Shown: piece after piece, positions 1-9,089 of the stretch | Position numbering within the stretch: the stretch's first letter is position 1 | Layout: each line of letters opens with the position of its first letter | Source: Pontibacter deserti | Lineage (GTDB): Bacteria > Bacteroidota > Bacteroidia > Cytophagales > Hymenobacteraceae | Assembly: GCF_023630255.1 (NCBI RefSeq) | Contig: NZ_JALPRS010000001.1 | Coordinates: forward strand, 1,178,001-1,242,000 | Direction: 5' to 3' | DNA length: 64,000 nt | Position numbers and translations under genes: made by a program | Notes under the pieces: model-generated | What the model was told of the DNA's origin: nothing | The model's input: only the letters and a program-made list of their open reading frames with translations | The model's database searches: none

Positions 1-997
1 CCACTTCCTTGGCATCGGTCAATACGTTGGCATCATATTCTGGCAGTCCATACTCTTCGGTAAAGCGCTTGTATAGCTCCTGCGGCAGGCTCGGCATGGT
101 TTCTTTTATGCGCTCCAGCCATTCCTGTTCAATCACCAAAGGCGGAAGGTCCGGCTCCGGGAAATAACGGTAATCGTTCAGGGTTTCCTTTGAACGCATA
201 GCCGTAGTTGTACCAGTGTTGGCATCGAAGTTACGGGTCTCGCCTTCTACTGTGCCACCATTTTCCAGTACCATGATCTGGCGCTCTATTTCGTGTTCAA
301 TAGCACGCTGCACGTTACGGAAGGAGTTCATGTTTTTCACTTCCACCTTCGTACCCCACAGCGGTGAATCCTTCAGCATTACCGAAATATTGGCATCGCA
401 GCGCAACGAACCTTCTTCCATGTTACCATCGCAAATGTCCAGGTATTTAACCAGGCGCTTAATCTCTGAAAGATAATTGTAAGCTTCTACAGAATCACGG
501 ATATCCGGCTCCGATACAATCTCGATAAGCGGCACACCGGCACGGTTAAAGTCAACTAATGTTTCCGTTTCACCAGCTAAGTGCATCGATTTACCAGCAT
601 CCTCTTCCATGTGAATGCGCGTAATACCAATCTGCTTGTCATTGTCTTCCGCATCTTTCACAACGATATGACCAGCCGTACAAACAGGCGTTTTATCCTG
701 CGTAATCTGGTAACCTTTCGGAAGATCGGGATAGAAGTAGTTTTTACGTGCGTAGATGTTGTAGCGCGTAATGTTACAGCTAGTAGCCAGGCCCATTTTA
801 ACGGCCATTTCTACCACTGTTTTGTTAATTCGCGGCAAGGTACCCGGATGACCAAGTGTGATGGCACTCAGGTTGGTGTTTGGCAGCATACCATACTCCG
901 TAGAGTCAGAACTATAGGCTTTGCTCTCTGTCAGCAACTGCGCGTGCACTTCCAGACCGATGATCGCCTGGTATTTATTTCTGATTGATTCTTCCAT
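1..997 (-). CDS. gatB: Asp/Glu-tRNA(Asn/Gln) amidotransferase subunit B, 3' part missing
   Basis: GatB binds mischarged Glu-tRNA(Gln) or Asp-tRNA(Asn) and, with GatA and GatC, converts it to the amidated form in the cytoplasm. The gene is read leftward and runs off the window, leaving about 332 of a usual 480 codons. The start ATG is at 997; the N-terminus reads MEESIRNKYQAIIGLEVHAQ, a classic GatB opening. Further in are the family signatures VEVKNMNSFR and YRYFPEPDLPP. No stop is visible. It lies 74 bases downstream of alaS on the same strand, so co-transcription is possible. Subunits A and C are not in the window. Identification is secure; only the C-terminal tRNA-binding YqeY-like tail is unseen. 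Confidence 0.96.
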   Translation of the reverse strand, partial: MEESIRNKYQAIIGLEVHAQLLTESKAYSSDSTEYGMLPNTNLSAITLGHPGTLPRINKTVVEMAVKMGLATSCNITRYNIYARKNYFYPDLPKGYQITQDKTPVCTAGHIVVKDAEDNDKQIGITRIHMEEDAGKSMHLAGETETLVDFNRAGVPLIEIVSEPDIRDSVEAYNYLSEIKRLVKYLDICDGNMEEGSLRCDANISVMLKDSPLWGTKVEVKNMNSFRNVQRAIEHEIERQIMVLENGGTVEGETRNFDANTGTTTAMRSKETLNDYRYFPEPDLPPLVIEQEWLERIKETMPSLPQELYKRFTEEYGLPEYDANVLTDAKEV

Positions 998-1002
998 TTA
1001 TT

Positions 1003-1083
1003 TAATGATTAATGGATAATGAGTAATGACTAATTATAGTTTATAGTTAAGCCATTACTCATTACTCATTACTAATTATTCAT
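1003..1083. repeat. Word-repeat hairpin spacer (TAATGAG / CTCATTA)
   Basis: The left part repeats TAATGA-like words (TAATGATTAATGGATAATGA onward) and the right part repeats the reverse complement (ATTACTCATTACTCATTACT), so the spacer can fold into a long imperfect hairpin. It reaches into the last codons and TAG stop of alaS. The centre holds TATAGTTTATAGTT. No U-run follows, so it is not a standard terminator. Confidence 0.6.
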
Positions 1084-3708
1084 TAAAGATTTTACAAGTT
1101 CTACTGCTTTGCCCGGTACAGCCTGTAAGCCTGCAGTATCCTTACCGCCGGCAGTTGCATAGAATGGCTGACCACCGCCACCTCCTTTGATTTCTTTGGC
1201 AAGTTCGCGTACCATCTGGCTGGCGTTCAGGTTCTTTTCAGCTACCAGGTTATCCGAAAGCATTACAGCAATTTGTGGTTTACCGTCAATTTCAGCTGCC
1301 AGTACCAATATAAGGTTATCTACCACCTGGCGCATATCGAAAGCCAGCTTTTTCAGGTGATCGGCATTGCTCACTTCTACCTGCTCGGCTACAAGGCTAA
1401 CGCCGTTTAGCTGCTGTGCTTTTTGTGCCAGCGTATCTTTCAGGCCGCTCAGTTGTTTCAGCTCAAATTGCTCGAGTTGCTTTTGCAGGGCTTTGTTCTC
1501 GTCCTGTAGTTTCTGCACGACTCCCGATACATTGCTTTGCGTGTTCAGCACTTCACGTACAGCGTGTAGCTCGTCTAACTGTGCCTGTACAAAGTCTTCG
1601 GCAATTTTAGCAGTAACGGCTTCAATACGACGAACACCGGCAGCTACAGAGCTTTCAGATACAATTTTAAAGTAACCGATCTCGCCGGTGTTGTACACGT
1701 GCGTTCCACCGCAAAGCTCTACTGAGTGCTCTCTGTCAAAAGCGATCACGCGAACAAATTCGCCATACTTCTCGCCGAAAAGGGCAGTTGCTCCCATTTC
1801 TTTGGCTTCGGCAATTGGCACGTTACGCTGTTCTTCCAATGGTATACTTTGGCGCACACGCTCGTTCACGATATGCTCTATCTCACGAATCTGTGCATCT
1901 TCTACCTTAGCAAAGTGCGAGAAGTCGAAACGCAGAACTTTTTCGTTTACCAATGAGCCTTTCTGCTGCACGTGCTCACCTAAAACTTTACGTAAAGCGG
2001 CATGCAGTAAGTGCGTAGCAGAGTGGTTCTTACGGATATAGTTTCGGCGCTCAAAATCGATCTCACTTCTAAAAGCAGCATCTATAGTTTGCGGTAACTT
2101 AGCTGTGATATGAAGTATAAGATCGTTCTCTTTCTTCGTATCCAGCACTTCAATTTGCTCTGAATCAGAGATCAAATAACCGGTATCGCCAACCTGACCA
2201 CCGCTCTCTGCATAGAAAGGAGTTCTGTCCAGCACGATATGATATTCGCTCTTATTCTTGGTCTTTACCTGGCGGTAACGCACAATGTGTGAATCCGAAA
2301 CATTACAGTCGTAGCCCACAAACTCTGTCGTTACATCTGGCTGAATAATTACCCAGTCGCTTTGCTCGGAAGCTGATGCGTTGCGCGAACGGTTCTTCTG
2401 CTGCTCCATCTCCACGCCAAAACCAGCTTCATCAACTGTCAGGCCTTTCTCACGGGCAATTAAAGCAGTCAGGTCCAGCGGGAATCCGAAGGTATCGTAT
2501 AGTTCGAAAGCTGTTTTGCCGTCGATGGTATTGTTGTTCTCCTTGAATTTAGATTCCAGCGTATCCAGTCGCTTCAGACCATTTTCCAGTGTTCTCAAGA
2601 AAGCGTTCTCTTCTTCTTCGATCACGCGCTGCACAAAGCTCAGTTGCTGCTTCAGTTCCGGGAAAACAGTTTCCATCTGGTCGGCCAGTACGGCAGCCAG
2701 TTTGTACAGGAACGGTTTCTTGAAATCAAGGAAAGTAAAACCATAACGCACCGCACGACGCAGGATACGACGGATCACATAACCAGCCTTGTTATTTGAT
2801 GGCAATTGTCCATCAGCTATAGTAAAGGCAATAGCACGGATATGGTCAGATATTACACGGATGGCAATGTCTGTTTTCTCGTTCTCGCCATAAACTACAC
2901 CGGCTTCTTTGGCTACAAACTGGATCAGCGGCTGGAATACATCGGTATCATAGTTAGAACGCTTGCCTTGGATAGCCATGCACAAACGCTCGAAGCCCAT
3001 ACCGGTATCTACGTGCTGTGCAGGCAGTTTTACCAGCGAACCATCAGCCAGACGGTTAAACTCCATGAATACGTTGTTCCAGATCTCGACAACCTGCGGG
3101 TGATCGTTGTTCACTAAAGACTTACCGTCTACTTGCGCACGTTCTTCATCTGTTCTCAAGTCAACGTGAATCTCCGAGCACGGACCGCACGGGCCGGTAT
3201 CGCCCATCTCCCAGAAGTTGTCCTTCTTAGACCCCATCAGGATACGGTCTTCCGCTATCATCGACTTCCAGATATTGAAAGCATCCTGATCCATTTGCAG
3301 GTTCTCAGAAGCATCGCCCTGGAAAACGGAAACGTACAGTCTGTCTTTTGGTAGCTTGTATACTTCTGTAAGAAGTTCCCACGACCATTCCAGCGCTTCT
3401 TTCTTAAAATAGTCCCCAAACGACCAGTTGCCCAGCATTTCGAACATAGTGTGGTGGTAGGTGTCGTAGCCTACTTCTTCCAGGTCGTTGTGCTTGCCGC
3501 TTACGCGAAGGCATTTCTGGGTATCGGCGATGCGCTTGTACGGCGCAGGCTTGTTGCCTAAAAAGTAGTCTTTGAAAGGGGCCATACCCGAGTTAATAAA
3601 CATCAGGGTTGGGTCGTCTTTTACCACGATCGGGGCCGATGGAACGATCTGGTGTTGCTTGGAAGCGAAGAAATCCAGGAACTTTTGTCTTATCTCAGCT
3701 GAGTTCAT
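1072..3708 (-). CDS. alaS: Alanine--tRNA ligase
   Basis: Charges tRNA(Ala) with alanine and hydrolyses misacylated Ser- or Gly-tRNA(Ala). The 878-residue length is normal for the family. Class II motif 1 is at residues 73-100 (HNDLEEVGYD onward), the GDTGPCGPCSEIH segment at 169-181, the editing-site HxxxH as HSATH at 562-566 and the CGGTH zinc-ligand segment at 666-670; a coiled C-Ala domain follows. The start gives MNSAEIRQKFLDFF, the standard N-terminus. The stop is a TAG lying inside an ATTACTC word-repeat spacer shared with the gatB upstream region. It is divergent from the MerR-like gene across a 201-base spacer in which I see no perfect TAnnTTTG box. Confidence 0.98.
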   Translation of the reverse strand: MNSAEIRQKFLDFFASKQHQIVPSAPIVVKDDPTLMFINSGMAPFKDYFLGNKPAPYKRIADTQKCLRVSGKHNDLEEVGYDTYHHTMFEMLGNWSFGDYFKKEALEWSWELLTEVYKLPKDRLYVSVFQGDASENLQMDQDAFNIWKSMIAEDRILMGSKKDNFWEMGDTGPCGPCSEIHVDLRTDEERAQVDGKSLVNNDHPQVVEIWNNVFMEFNRLADGSLVKLPAQHVDTGMGFERLCMAIQGKRSNYDTDVFQPLIQFVAKEAGVVYGENEKTDIAIRVISDHIRAIAFTIADGQLPSNNKAGYVIRRILRRAVRYGFTFLDFKKPFLYKLAAVLADQMETVFPELKQQLSFVQRVIEEEENAFLRTLENGLKRLDTLESKFKENNNTIDGKTAFELYDTFGFPLDLTALIAREKGLTVDEAGFGVEMEQQKNRSRNASASEQSDWVIIQPDVTTEFVGYDCNVSDSHIVRYRQVKTKNKSEYHIVLDRTPFYAESGGQVGDTGYLISDSEQIEVLDTKKENDLILHITAKLPQTIDAAFRSEIDFERRNYIRKNHSATHLLHAALRKVLGEHVQQKGSLVNEKVLRFDFSHFAKVEDAQIREIEHIVNERVRQSIPLEEQRNVPIAEAKEMGATALFGEKYGEFVRVIAFDREHSVELCGGTHVYNTGEIGYFKIVSESSVAAGVRRIEAVTAKIAEDFVQAQLDELHAVREVLNTQSNVSGVVQKLQDENKALQKQLEQFELKQLSGLKDTLAQKAQQLNGVSLVAEQVEVSNADHLKKLAFDMRQVVDNLILVLAAEIDGKPQIAVMLSDNLVAEKNLNASQMVRELAKEIKGGGGGQPFYATAGGKDTAGLQAVPGKAVELVKSLMNN

Positions 3709-3909
3709 CTATGATTATTAAGCCTTTAGATACTATCTGCTATACTTGTTGTTTAAGAACAAAAAATATAGAATTTTTGCCTTTCAGAAGCACGATTGAT
3801 TTTCGCGTTCCGGTTAGCCAATTACTAGCAAAAGTAGCATATTTTAGCTGTAAACAGTAACATCAGGCCGAAAATTAACAGTGCTTTCACTATACTTTAG
3901 CCTAGCCAT

Positions 3910-4257
3910 ATGCCTTATAAAGAAAAAGAAATAGAGAAACAGTATTATACGATTGGCGAAGTTGCTGCCATGTTTGATGTGGCCGCATCGCTTATACGCT
4001 TCTGGGAAACCGAATTTGAGCAGCTCAGACCAAAGAAAAACAAGAAAGGTAACCGCCAGTATACCAAGCAGGATATTGAAACGCTGCGTACTGTTTACCA
4101 CTTGGTTAAGGAGCGTGGTTATACTATACAGGGCGCTAAGGAAGTGATGAAAAACAAATCGGTGCAGACCAAAGATAAGATTGATATGATTGATTCGCTT
4201 GAGAAGGTTCGCTCTTTCCTGGTAGGTATTAAAAATCAACTGAACACCAAAGCCTAA
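3910..4257 (+). CDS. MerR-family helix-turn-helix regulator
   Basis: A 115-residue cytoplasmic DNA-binding protein. Residues 11-80 form the winged helix-turn-helix of the MerR family: YYTIGEVAAMFDVAASLIRFWE followed by the wing and GNRQYTKQDIETLRTVYHLV. The C-terminal 35 residues are a short helix with no effector-binding domain and no cysteines, so it is a minimal MerR-like protein, not a metal sensor of the long type. ATG at 3910 follows a TATACTTTAG stretch that differs from TAnnTTTG by one base. dprA starts 21 bases after its stop, so the two are probably co-transcribed. The target is unknown. Family assignment is strong. Confidence 0.9.
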   Translation: MPYKEKEIEKQYYTIGEVAAMFDVAASLIRFWETEFEQLRPKKNKKGNRQYTKQDIETLRTVYHLVKERGYTIQGAKEVMKNKSVQTKDKIDMIDSLEKVRSFLVGIKNQLNTKA

Positions 4258-4278
4258 AAGCTGCGTATTTCCCTAACC

Positions 4279-5400
4279 ATGGGAGATAACCATAACCTTT
4301 ACGAAGTTGCCATTACCCAGATACCCGGTATCGGGCCACAGTTAACGCGTCAGCTGGTAAGTTACTGTGGCTCTCCGCACGGGGTATTTCATGCTCCGCC
4401 GGGTAAGCTGCAGAAGATTCCTGGAATAGGCCCTGCCGCTTTTAAGAACTTTACTCAAGGAGCAAAACAGGCCTTACTACAATCCGAAGATCTGCTTAAG
4501 AAAGCCGAAGAGCATGAAGTACAACTGCTGTTCTATACTTCTCCCAAATACCCGGACCGGCTGAAGCAAATAGCCGATGCTCCTACCCTTTTATACTTTA
4601 GAGGCAACGGAAACCTGAACCAGCGGCGCATTATTTCTATAGTTGGTACCAGACAGGTAAGCAACTATGGCCAGTCGATGACCGAGAAAATAGTAGCCGA
4701 TCTGGCACCTTACAATGTGCTTATAGTTTCCGGATTGGCTTATGGGGTTGATATAGTTTCGCATAGAGCTGCACTGCAGGCGGGTTTGCCAACTATAGGC
4801 GTTATGGCCAGCGGACCAGACATTGTTTACCCGGCCGTGCACCGCAAATATGCTGAACGCATGCTCATCCAGGGCGGCTTACTAACAGAAAGTACTTTCG
4901 GCACTAAGCCAGATGCTCCCCGTTTTCCGGCACGTAACCGCATTATTGCCGGTATGAGCGACTGTACGATTGTGGTGGAAGCAACCCTTAAAAGCGGCAC
5001 ACTCATCACTGCTGACCTGGCACACGGCTACGACAAAGAAGTAATGGCAGTGCCGGGCAATGTAACGTCGCCGGTTTCAGAAGGGCCGAACCTTCTCATC
5101 AAAAATCACAAAGCAGCTATTTATACTTCTGTACAAGATCTGGTAGAACTGCTGAACTGGGATTTAGAAGATGAATCACAGGCAAAAAAGCAAAAGTCAC
5201 TGGTCTTCTCTCCTGATGATTACACTCCAGACGAACTTAAAGTACTATCACTGTTACTGCAAACTCAGGACGAACATATGGACAACATTAGTTGGAAAAC
5301 GCAAATTCCGGTAAGTTTACTGGCATCGGTGTTGCTAACCCTGGAGTTTAAAGGGATGGTGAAGGCAATGCCGGGGAAACGGTTTGGGTTGATTCGGTAA
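4279..5400 (+). CDS. dprA: DNA-processing protein DprA
   Basis: DprA protects incoming single-stranded DNA during natural transformation and loads RecA on it. The 373-residue protein has helix-hairpin-helix motifs at about 12-60 (ITQIPGIGPQLTRQL and KIPGIGPAAFKNF), the Rossmann-like DprA domain at about 85-290 (ISIVGTRQVSNYG, VSGLAYGVDIVSHRAAL, PRFPARNRIIAGMS, SGTLITADLAHGYDKEVMAVPG) and a C-terminal winged-helix of about 70 residues (DELKVLSLLLQTQDEHMDNI). All key segments are intact. It follows the MerR-like gene with 21 bases between. No other competence gene is in the window, and dprA is near-universal, so competence cannot be inferred from it alone. Confidence 0.96.
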   Translation: MGDNHNLYEVAITQIPGIGPQLTRQLVSYCGSPHGVFHAPPGKLQKIPGIGPAAFKNFTQGAKQALLQSEDLLKKAEEHEVQLLFYTSPKYPDRLKQIADAPTLLYFRGNGNLNQRRIISIVGTRQVSNYGQSMTEKIVADLAPYNVLIVSGLAYGVDIVSHRAALQAGLPTIGVMASGPDIVYPAVHRKYAERMLIQGGLLTESTFGTKPDAPRFPARNRIIAGMSDCTIVVEATLKSGTLITADLAHGYDKEVMAVPGNVTSPVSEGPNLLIKNHKAAIYTSVQDLVELLNWDLEDESQAKKQKSLVFSPDDYTPDELKVLSLLLQTQDEHMDNISWKTQIPVSLLASVLLTLEFKGMVKAMPGKRFGLIR

Positions 5401-5475
5401 TTTAGAGTCTATAGCTATGAGTTTATAGTTTTAGAGATTTAACTCTTAACTTTCAATCTTAAACTCTTAACTAAC
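5401..5475. repeat. Word-repeat hairpin spacer (TTTAGAGTT / AACTCTTAA)
   Basis: The 79-base spacer between dprA and the next gene opens with TTTAGAGTCTATAGCTATGA and closes with several copies of AACTCTTAA and AATCTTAAACTCTTAA, which is the inverted word. Folding gives an imperfect stem of roughly 30 bases per arm. One TATAGTT motif sits near the middle. Confidence 0.5.
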
Positions 5476-5479
5476 TTTC

Positions 5480-6295
5480 ATGTTGCTTTATAACGGCGAG
5501 TTTATACCTGAAGATGAACTACGTTTACCACTCACAAACCGGGCTTTCCAGTTTAATGATGGCTTATTTGAAACGATTATAGTTGCTGATGGGAAGCTAC
5601 GGTTTTGGGATGACCATGTGGCACGTATGCTGGCGGCAGCGAAAGCTTTAAAGTTAGAGTTACCTCAGGCTATACTTTCCGGAGAACTGGCAGAAAAGCT
5701 GTTGCAACTGGCAGTACAAAACAATGCTACAACCTATGGCCGGCTAAAACTGAAACTTTGGCGCAGCGGCAGCGGGCTTTACACTCCTGAAACAAACCAA
5801 GCCGATTGGCTGGCAACTAAAGTTCCGGCCACTCCTGCACAAACAACTACCCTGCACATTGGCATCTGCCAAACTATAACTACCAACTATAATCCCTTCT
5901 CTTTTTTTAAAGGACCAAATGCGCTGTTGTATGTAATGGCTGGTATCGAGAAAAATGAAAAAGGATTTGATGATATGCTGCTAATAAACCGCCAGCACAT
6001 TGTTTCAGAACTGATCTCATCAAATATCTTTTGGTCTAAAAATGATGTGCTTTTCACTCCGGCTATAGATACAGGCTGCGTGCAGGGCATTGTAAGGCAA
6101 AATATACTTCGCTGGTGCCATAGTGCAGGTATCAAAACCAAAGAAGTATATTTTGATGTAGACAGTTTATTGAAAGCAGATGCTGTTTTTGCAGGCAATG
6201 TAACTGGTATCCGAAGTATAGCTACTATAGATAATGGAGAGGTAACTGTAGATGAAAATTTTGTGCAGCAGGTACGATCGAATTTGTTTGCTTAA
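5480..6295 (+). CDS. pabC: Aminotransferase class IV, probably 4-amino-4-deoxychorismate lyase
   Basis: A 271-residue PLP enzyme of the class IV (D-amino acid / branched-chain / ADC lyase) fold. Seen: N-terminal YNGEFIP and RAFQFNDGLFETI, GRLKLKLWRSGSGLY at about 87-101, the likely PLP lysine K144 in SFFKGPNALLYV, the ELISSNIF loop, and the phosphate-binding TGCVQGIVRQNI and GNVTGIRSI segments. The short length and the lack of a long IlvE C-terminus favour PabC, which cuts pyruvate from aminodeoxychorismate to give p-aminobenzoate for folate. A PabB (PIKGT type) lies in the same window at 41,173. A D-amino-acid aminotransferase remains possible. A bidirectional terminator follows. Confidence 0.75.
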   Translation: MLLYNGEFIPEDELRLPLTNRAFQFNDGLFETIIVADGKLRFWDDHVARMLAAAKALKLELPQAILSGELAEKLLQLAVQNNATTYGRLKLKLWRSGSGLYTPETNQADWLATKVPATPAQTTTLHIGICQTITTNYNPFSFFKGPNALLYVMAGIEKNEKGFDDMLLINRQHIVSELISSNIFWSKNDVLFTPAIDTGCVQGIVRQNILRWCHSAGIKTKEVYFDVDSLLKADAVFAGNVTGIRSIATIDNGEVTVDENFVQQVRSNLFA

Positions 6296-6314
6296 CTATA
6301 GTTTTGCTATAAAT

Positions 6315-6346
6315 AAAAAAGCACAGACAATAGCCTGTGCTTTTTT
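6315..6346. terminator. Bidirectional rho-independent terminator
   Basis: AAAAAAGCACAG - ACAATAGC - CTGTGCTTTTTT is a perfect 12-bp stem with A- and T-rich flanks on both sides. It lies between the convergent pabC-like gene and the SusC-like receptor and can serve both. Confidence 0.88.
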
Positions 6347-6361
6347 ATTTATTCTGCTTTG

Positions 6362-8971
6362 TTAAATATCTAGTTTCAGGCCCAATGAAAAAGTTGTTGG
6401 CTGCGGGTACTGCCCATAATCTATATTTCCGGCAACTTCAGGATCCTGCCCGTTATACTTAGTTATTACAAATGCATTTTGCACAGTAGCTGTGATTGTT
6501 AAATTTGCGTGTTCTTTCCAGATAGTACCTACATCATAGCCAACTTGCAGGAATTCCATTCTTATAAAAGAAGTGTTTTTAAGGTAATAACTTGAGCGCG
6601 GATAGCGATTTTCGAAGCCTGTATCTAAATAACTTCTTCCTATATTTTCCATAAAGTTCTGACCGTCAACCATTATCAAAGAACTTTGTAAGGCTTCGTT
6701 AAAGTTAAATGCATGACCACCCACGCTGCCGCGTAATAGTAAATCTAAGCTGAACTTTTTATAACTAGCTCGTGAAGTTAATCCAAAACTGAAAGTAGGA
6801 TCCGCGGAATGTAAGATTTTATATGTATTGTTTCCGTTCTCATCTTTCTCAAAGCTGTTCTCTATGGGTTTGCCAGGCGCACTGTAAAGCTGTTGTAACA
6901 GATAAAAAGAGTTTACAGGATAGCCTTTTTCCAAGCCAAGAAAGTTATTATAAAGTACAGTCTTTACTAGGCTTAGCTTTGTTATCTCATTTGAACCGTA
7001 GCTTAGGTTTGTACCTAATATCCATTCTACCTTATCATTACTGATTGCTTTGTAGTTTAAGCTGGCTTCTATACCCTTCGACTGACTCTCGCCACCGTTT
7101 ACGAATACACCACCATAGCCAGTTTGCGGTGACACAGACGCCAATATAAACATGTCTTTTGTTGTGGAAGTATAGACATTTATATCACCGAAAAGCTTAT
7201 TTTTGAACGCACCGAAAGCTACTCCAACATTCAGTTTTTGCGTTTCTTCAGGCTTAAGCTTCGAATCAACTTTAACATTAGAGCCATACGTATTAAACTC
7301 AGCATTTGAGAAGGAACTATAGTTAGTATTGAATCTTAGTGAAGACAACATTCCACTTTCATTATTAACTACACTCCAGCCTGCTCCTACTGCCGCAGAA
7401 GTATATTTTTCGTTATCCTTACTTAACCGCGAAGCCTGATCCTGTGCAAAAGCTGTTTCTACTGTTAAATTATCTCTAAAAGTTAAGCTGAGTCTACCAA
7501 AAACAGAATTATGTTCGGTACGGTATGATGCGGAAGAACCTGTTGTTGAATACTTGTCTTCGCCGGTATACATGTCTTTGTATAACGAAGTATTTGCTAT
7601 CTCTTCATTACTCTCAAGTTCTTTCCTATTTACACCGGTAACTATATTTAGCTTGCTCTGCATAAACAGAAGCGGCTGGTTATAACTTATAAATGCTTCC
7701 TTGAAAGTATTATCTAAATTTCGGCTATTTTCATCCCAGCTTACAAATTTTTCACCCATAAAACGATCATATTCCACAACAGGCAAATGTGTTTTAAATG
7801 CGTTGTCTGATTTGGTTTTAGCATAACGGGCGTTTATAGTTAAGCTCGGGAAAAAGTGAAGTCTGTATTGGAGATGCCCCTGTGCCTGAAGCGTTCCTAT
7901 TCTGTCTTCGTCATTGCGTTGTTCCAGTATGAACAGCGGGTTCAGCAAAGCAGATGTTTCTAATTCACCATTCTCGTCGGTGTAAGTAAAGTAGCCGCCA
8001 AATTCGTTATTCTGGTACACAGGCTGCGTAGGATCAAAGGCCATCGCATTCACAATTGCTCTTGTGTCCGCTACGCGAAGTATCTGTTGCGTACCCCGTA
8101 CCTGCAGGTTCAAACGTAAATGGTCGTCCAGCAAACTTGGGTTAAGGGAAAGTGCCAAAGTGTTCTTTGTGTTCTTGGATGCTTTCAGGATTCCATTCTG
8201 GTTCAGGTGGCCAATCGACACGTTGAAAGGAACAGTTTTGAGTAACGATCCGCTTAGGCTCAGATGTTGATCATGGCTAAAAGCTTTACGATAGATCACA
8301 TCCTGCCAGTCTGTGTCTTGGTCACCAAGCAAGTACTCTTTTTCAGGAAACTCAGACTGAACCAGCTCTCTGAATTCGGAAGTTGACAATACTTCAGCTT
8401 TTTTCCGAAGTACAGAAACTGCGCCGGTTGAACTATAAGAAACAGACAGCCTAGCATTTTTAGCAGGTGTTTTAGTTGTGATATACATTACCCCATTCAC
8501 CGCTTTCTCACCATACATTGCTATAGTTGCAGCATCTTTTAGCAGCGTAACAGAAGTAATGTCGTTTGGGTTAATGAAATTCAGGTAGCCAGTATAAATT
8601 GATGGATAAGTATTGTCAAATGGAACACCATCTATAACTATAAGTGGTGCTGTTGCTCCAAAAACAGAAGTAGCGGATCTAAGTTTTATGTGGCTTCCCG
8701 CCCCTGGCTGTCCGCTCCCGGGTGTTATTCGTAAACCTGCAAATCTGCCATTTACCAGCTGTTCCGGGCTCGTGAGCAGACCTTTGTTAAAAGCTGGTTC
8801 TTTCAGATGTCCAGCATTTTCTGTTACTGTATTTAATGTTCTGTTTCCATAGCCTAACTGCAACGTATCCGAAGGTTGGGGTTGTGCTGTTGCTGCGAAG
8901 GAGAAAAAAAGTAATCCTAGAGTTAAGCTTACAGCTCTAGAAGATTTTGTTGGGTGTAAAGTTTGTTTCAA
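6362..8971 (-). CDS. SusC/RagA-type TonB-dependent outer-membrane receptor, short orphan form
   Basis: An outer-membrane beta-barrel that would import a substrate with TonB energy. After the signal peptide the plug domain appears at once (LLTSPEQLVNGRFAGLRITP, LIVIDGVPFDN, ITSVTLLKDAATIAMYGEKA, NGVMYITTK), then a long barrel ending in SLGLKLDI. I chose the TTG at 8971: it gives KQTLHPTKSSRAVSLTLGLL and a cleavage site after ATAQ, whereas the upstream ATG at 9046 lies inside the neighbour's terminator. Length is then 869 residues, shorter than usual because the CarboxypepD-reg-like N-terminal domain is absent. No SusD partner, sigma factor or glycan gene adjoins it. A TAACTTTC box (one mismatch to TAnnTTTG) lies about 25 bases upstream. 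Substrate unknown. Confidence 0.88.
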   Translation of the reverse strand: MKQTLHPTKSSRAVSLTLGLLFFSFAATAQPQPSDTLQLGYGNRTLNTVTENAGHLKEPAFNKGLLTSPEQLVNGRFAGLRITPGSGQPGAGSHIKLRSATSVFGATAPLIVIDGVPFDNTYPSIYTGYLNFINPNDITSVTLLKDAATIAMYGEKAVNGVMYITTKTPAKNARLSVSYSSTGAVSVLRKKAEVLSTSEFRELVQSEFPEKEYLLGDQDTDWQDVIYRKAFSHDQHLSLSGSLLKTVPFNVSIGHLNQNGILKASKNTKNTLALSLNPSLLDDHLRLNLQVRGTQQILRVADTRAIVNAMAFDPTQPVYQNNEFGGYFTYTDENGELETSALLNPLFILEQRNDEDRIGTLQAQGHLQYRLHFFPSLTINARYAKTKSDNAFKTHLPVVEYDRFMGEKFVSWDENSRNLDNTFKEAFISYNQPLLFMQSKLNIVTGVNRKELESNEEIANTSLYKDMYTGEDKYSTTGSSASYRTEHNSVFGRLSLTFRDNLTVETAFAQDQASRLSKDNEKYTSAAVGAGWSVVNNESGMLSSLRFNTNYSSFSNAEFNTYGSNVKVDSKLKPEETQKLNVGVAFGAFKNKLFGDINVYTSTTKDMFILASVSPQTGYGGVFVNGGESQSKGIEASLNYKAISNDKVEWILGTNLSYGSNEITKLSLVKTVLYNNFLGLEKGYPVNSFYLLQQLYSAPGKPIENSFEKDENGNNTYKILHSADPTFSFGLTSRASYKKFSLDLLLRGSVGGHAFNFNEALQSSLIMVDGQNFMENIGRSYLDTGFENRYPRSSYYLKNTSFIRMEFLQVGYDVGTIWKEHANLTITATVQNAFVITKYNGQDPEVAGNIDYGQYPQPTTFSLGLKLDI

Positions 8972-9034
8972 GTGATAAAGATTTAAGTTATAACATAGCC
9001 TGAAAGTTATATATAATATATGAAATAATATAAA

Positions 9035-9064
9035 TAAAAAAAGCACAGGCTGCTGACCTGTGCT
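9035..9064 (-). terminator. Rho-independent terminator of the secreted hydrolase-fold gene
   Basis: Read on the minus strand: AGCACAGG - TCAGCAG - CCTGTGCT followed by a run of seven T. It sits 26 bases past the stop of the 9,090 gene. It overlaps the first codons of the long version of the SusC reading frame, which argues for the later start of that gene. Confidence 0.85.
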
Positions 9065-9089
9065 CCTCTATTAAACTATAGTGTAAAGT

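Noticed and set aside
3844..4239. Minus-strand frame of 131 codons opposite the MerR-like gene
   Set aside because: It is the shadow of a clear MerR-family gene and shows no family pattern.
4279..5400. dprA as evidence for a competence island
   Set aside because: dprA is nearly universal, and no comEA, comEC or comM-like gene is in the window.
9042..9046. Longer SusC reading frame starting at ATG 9046
   Set aside because: It would put 25 hydrophobic residues before the signal peptide and starts within the terminator of the neighbouring gene; TTG at 8971 fits better.
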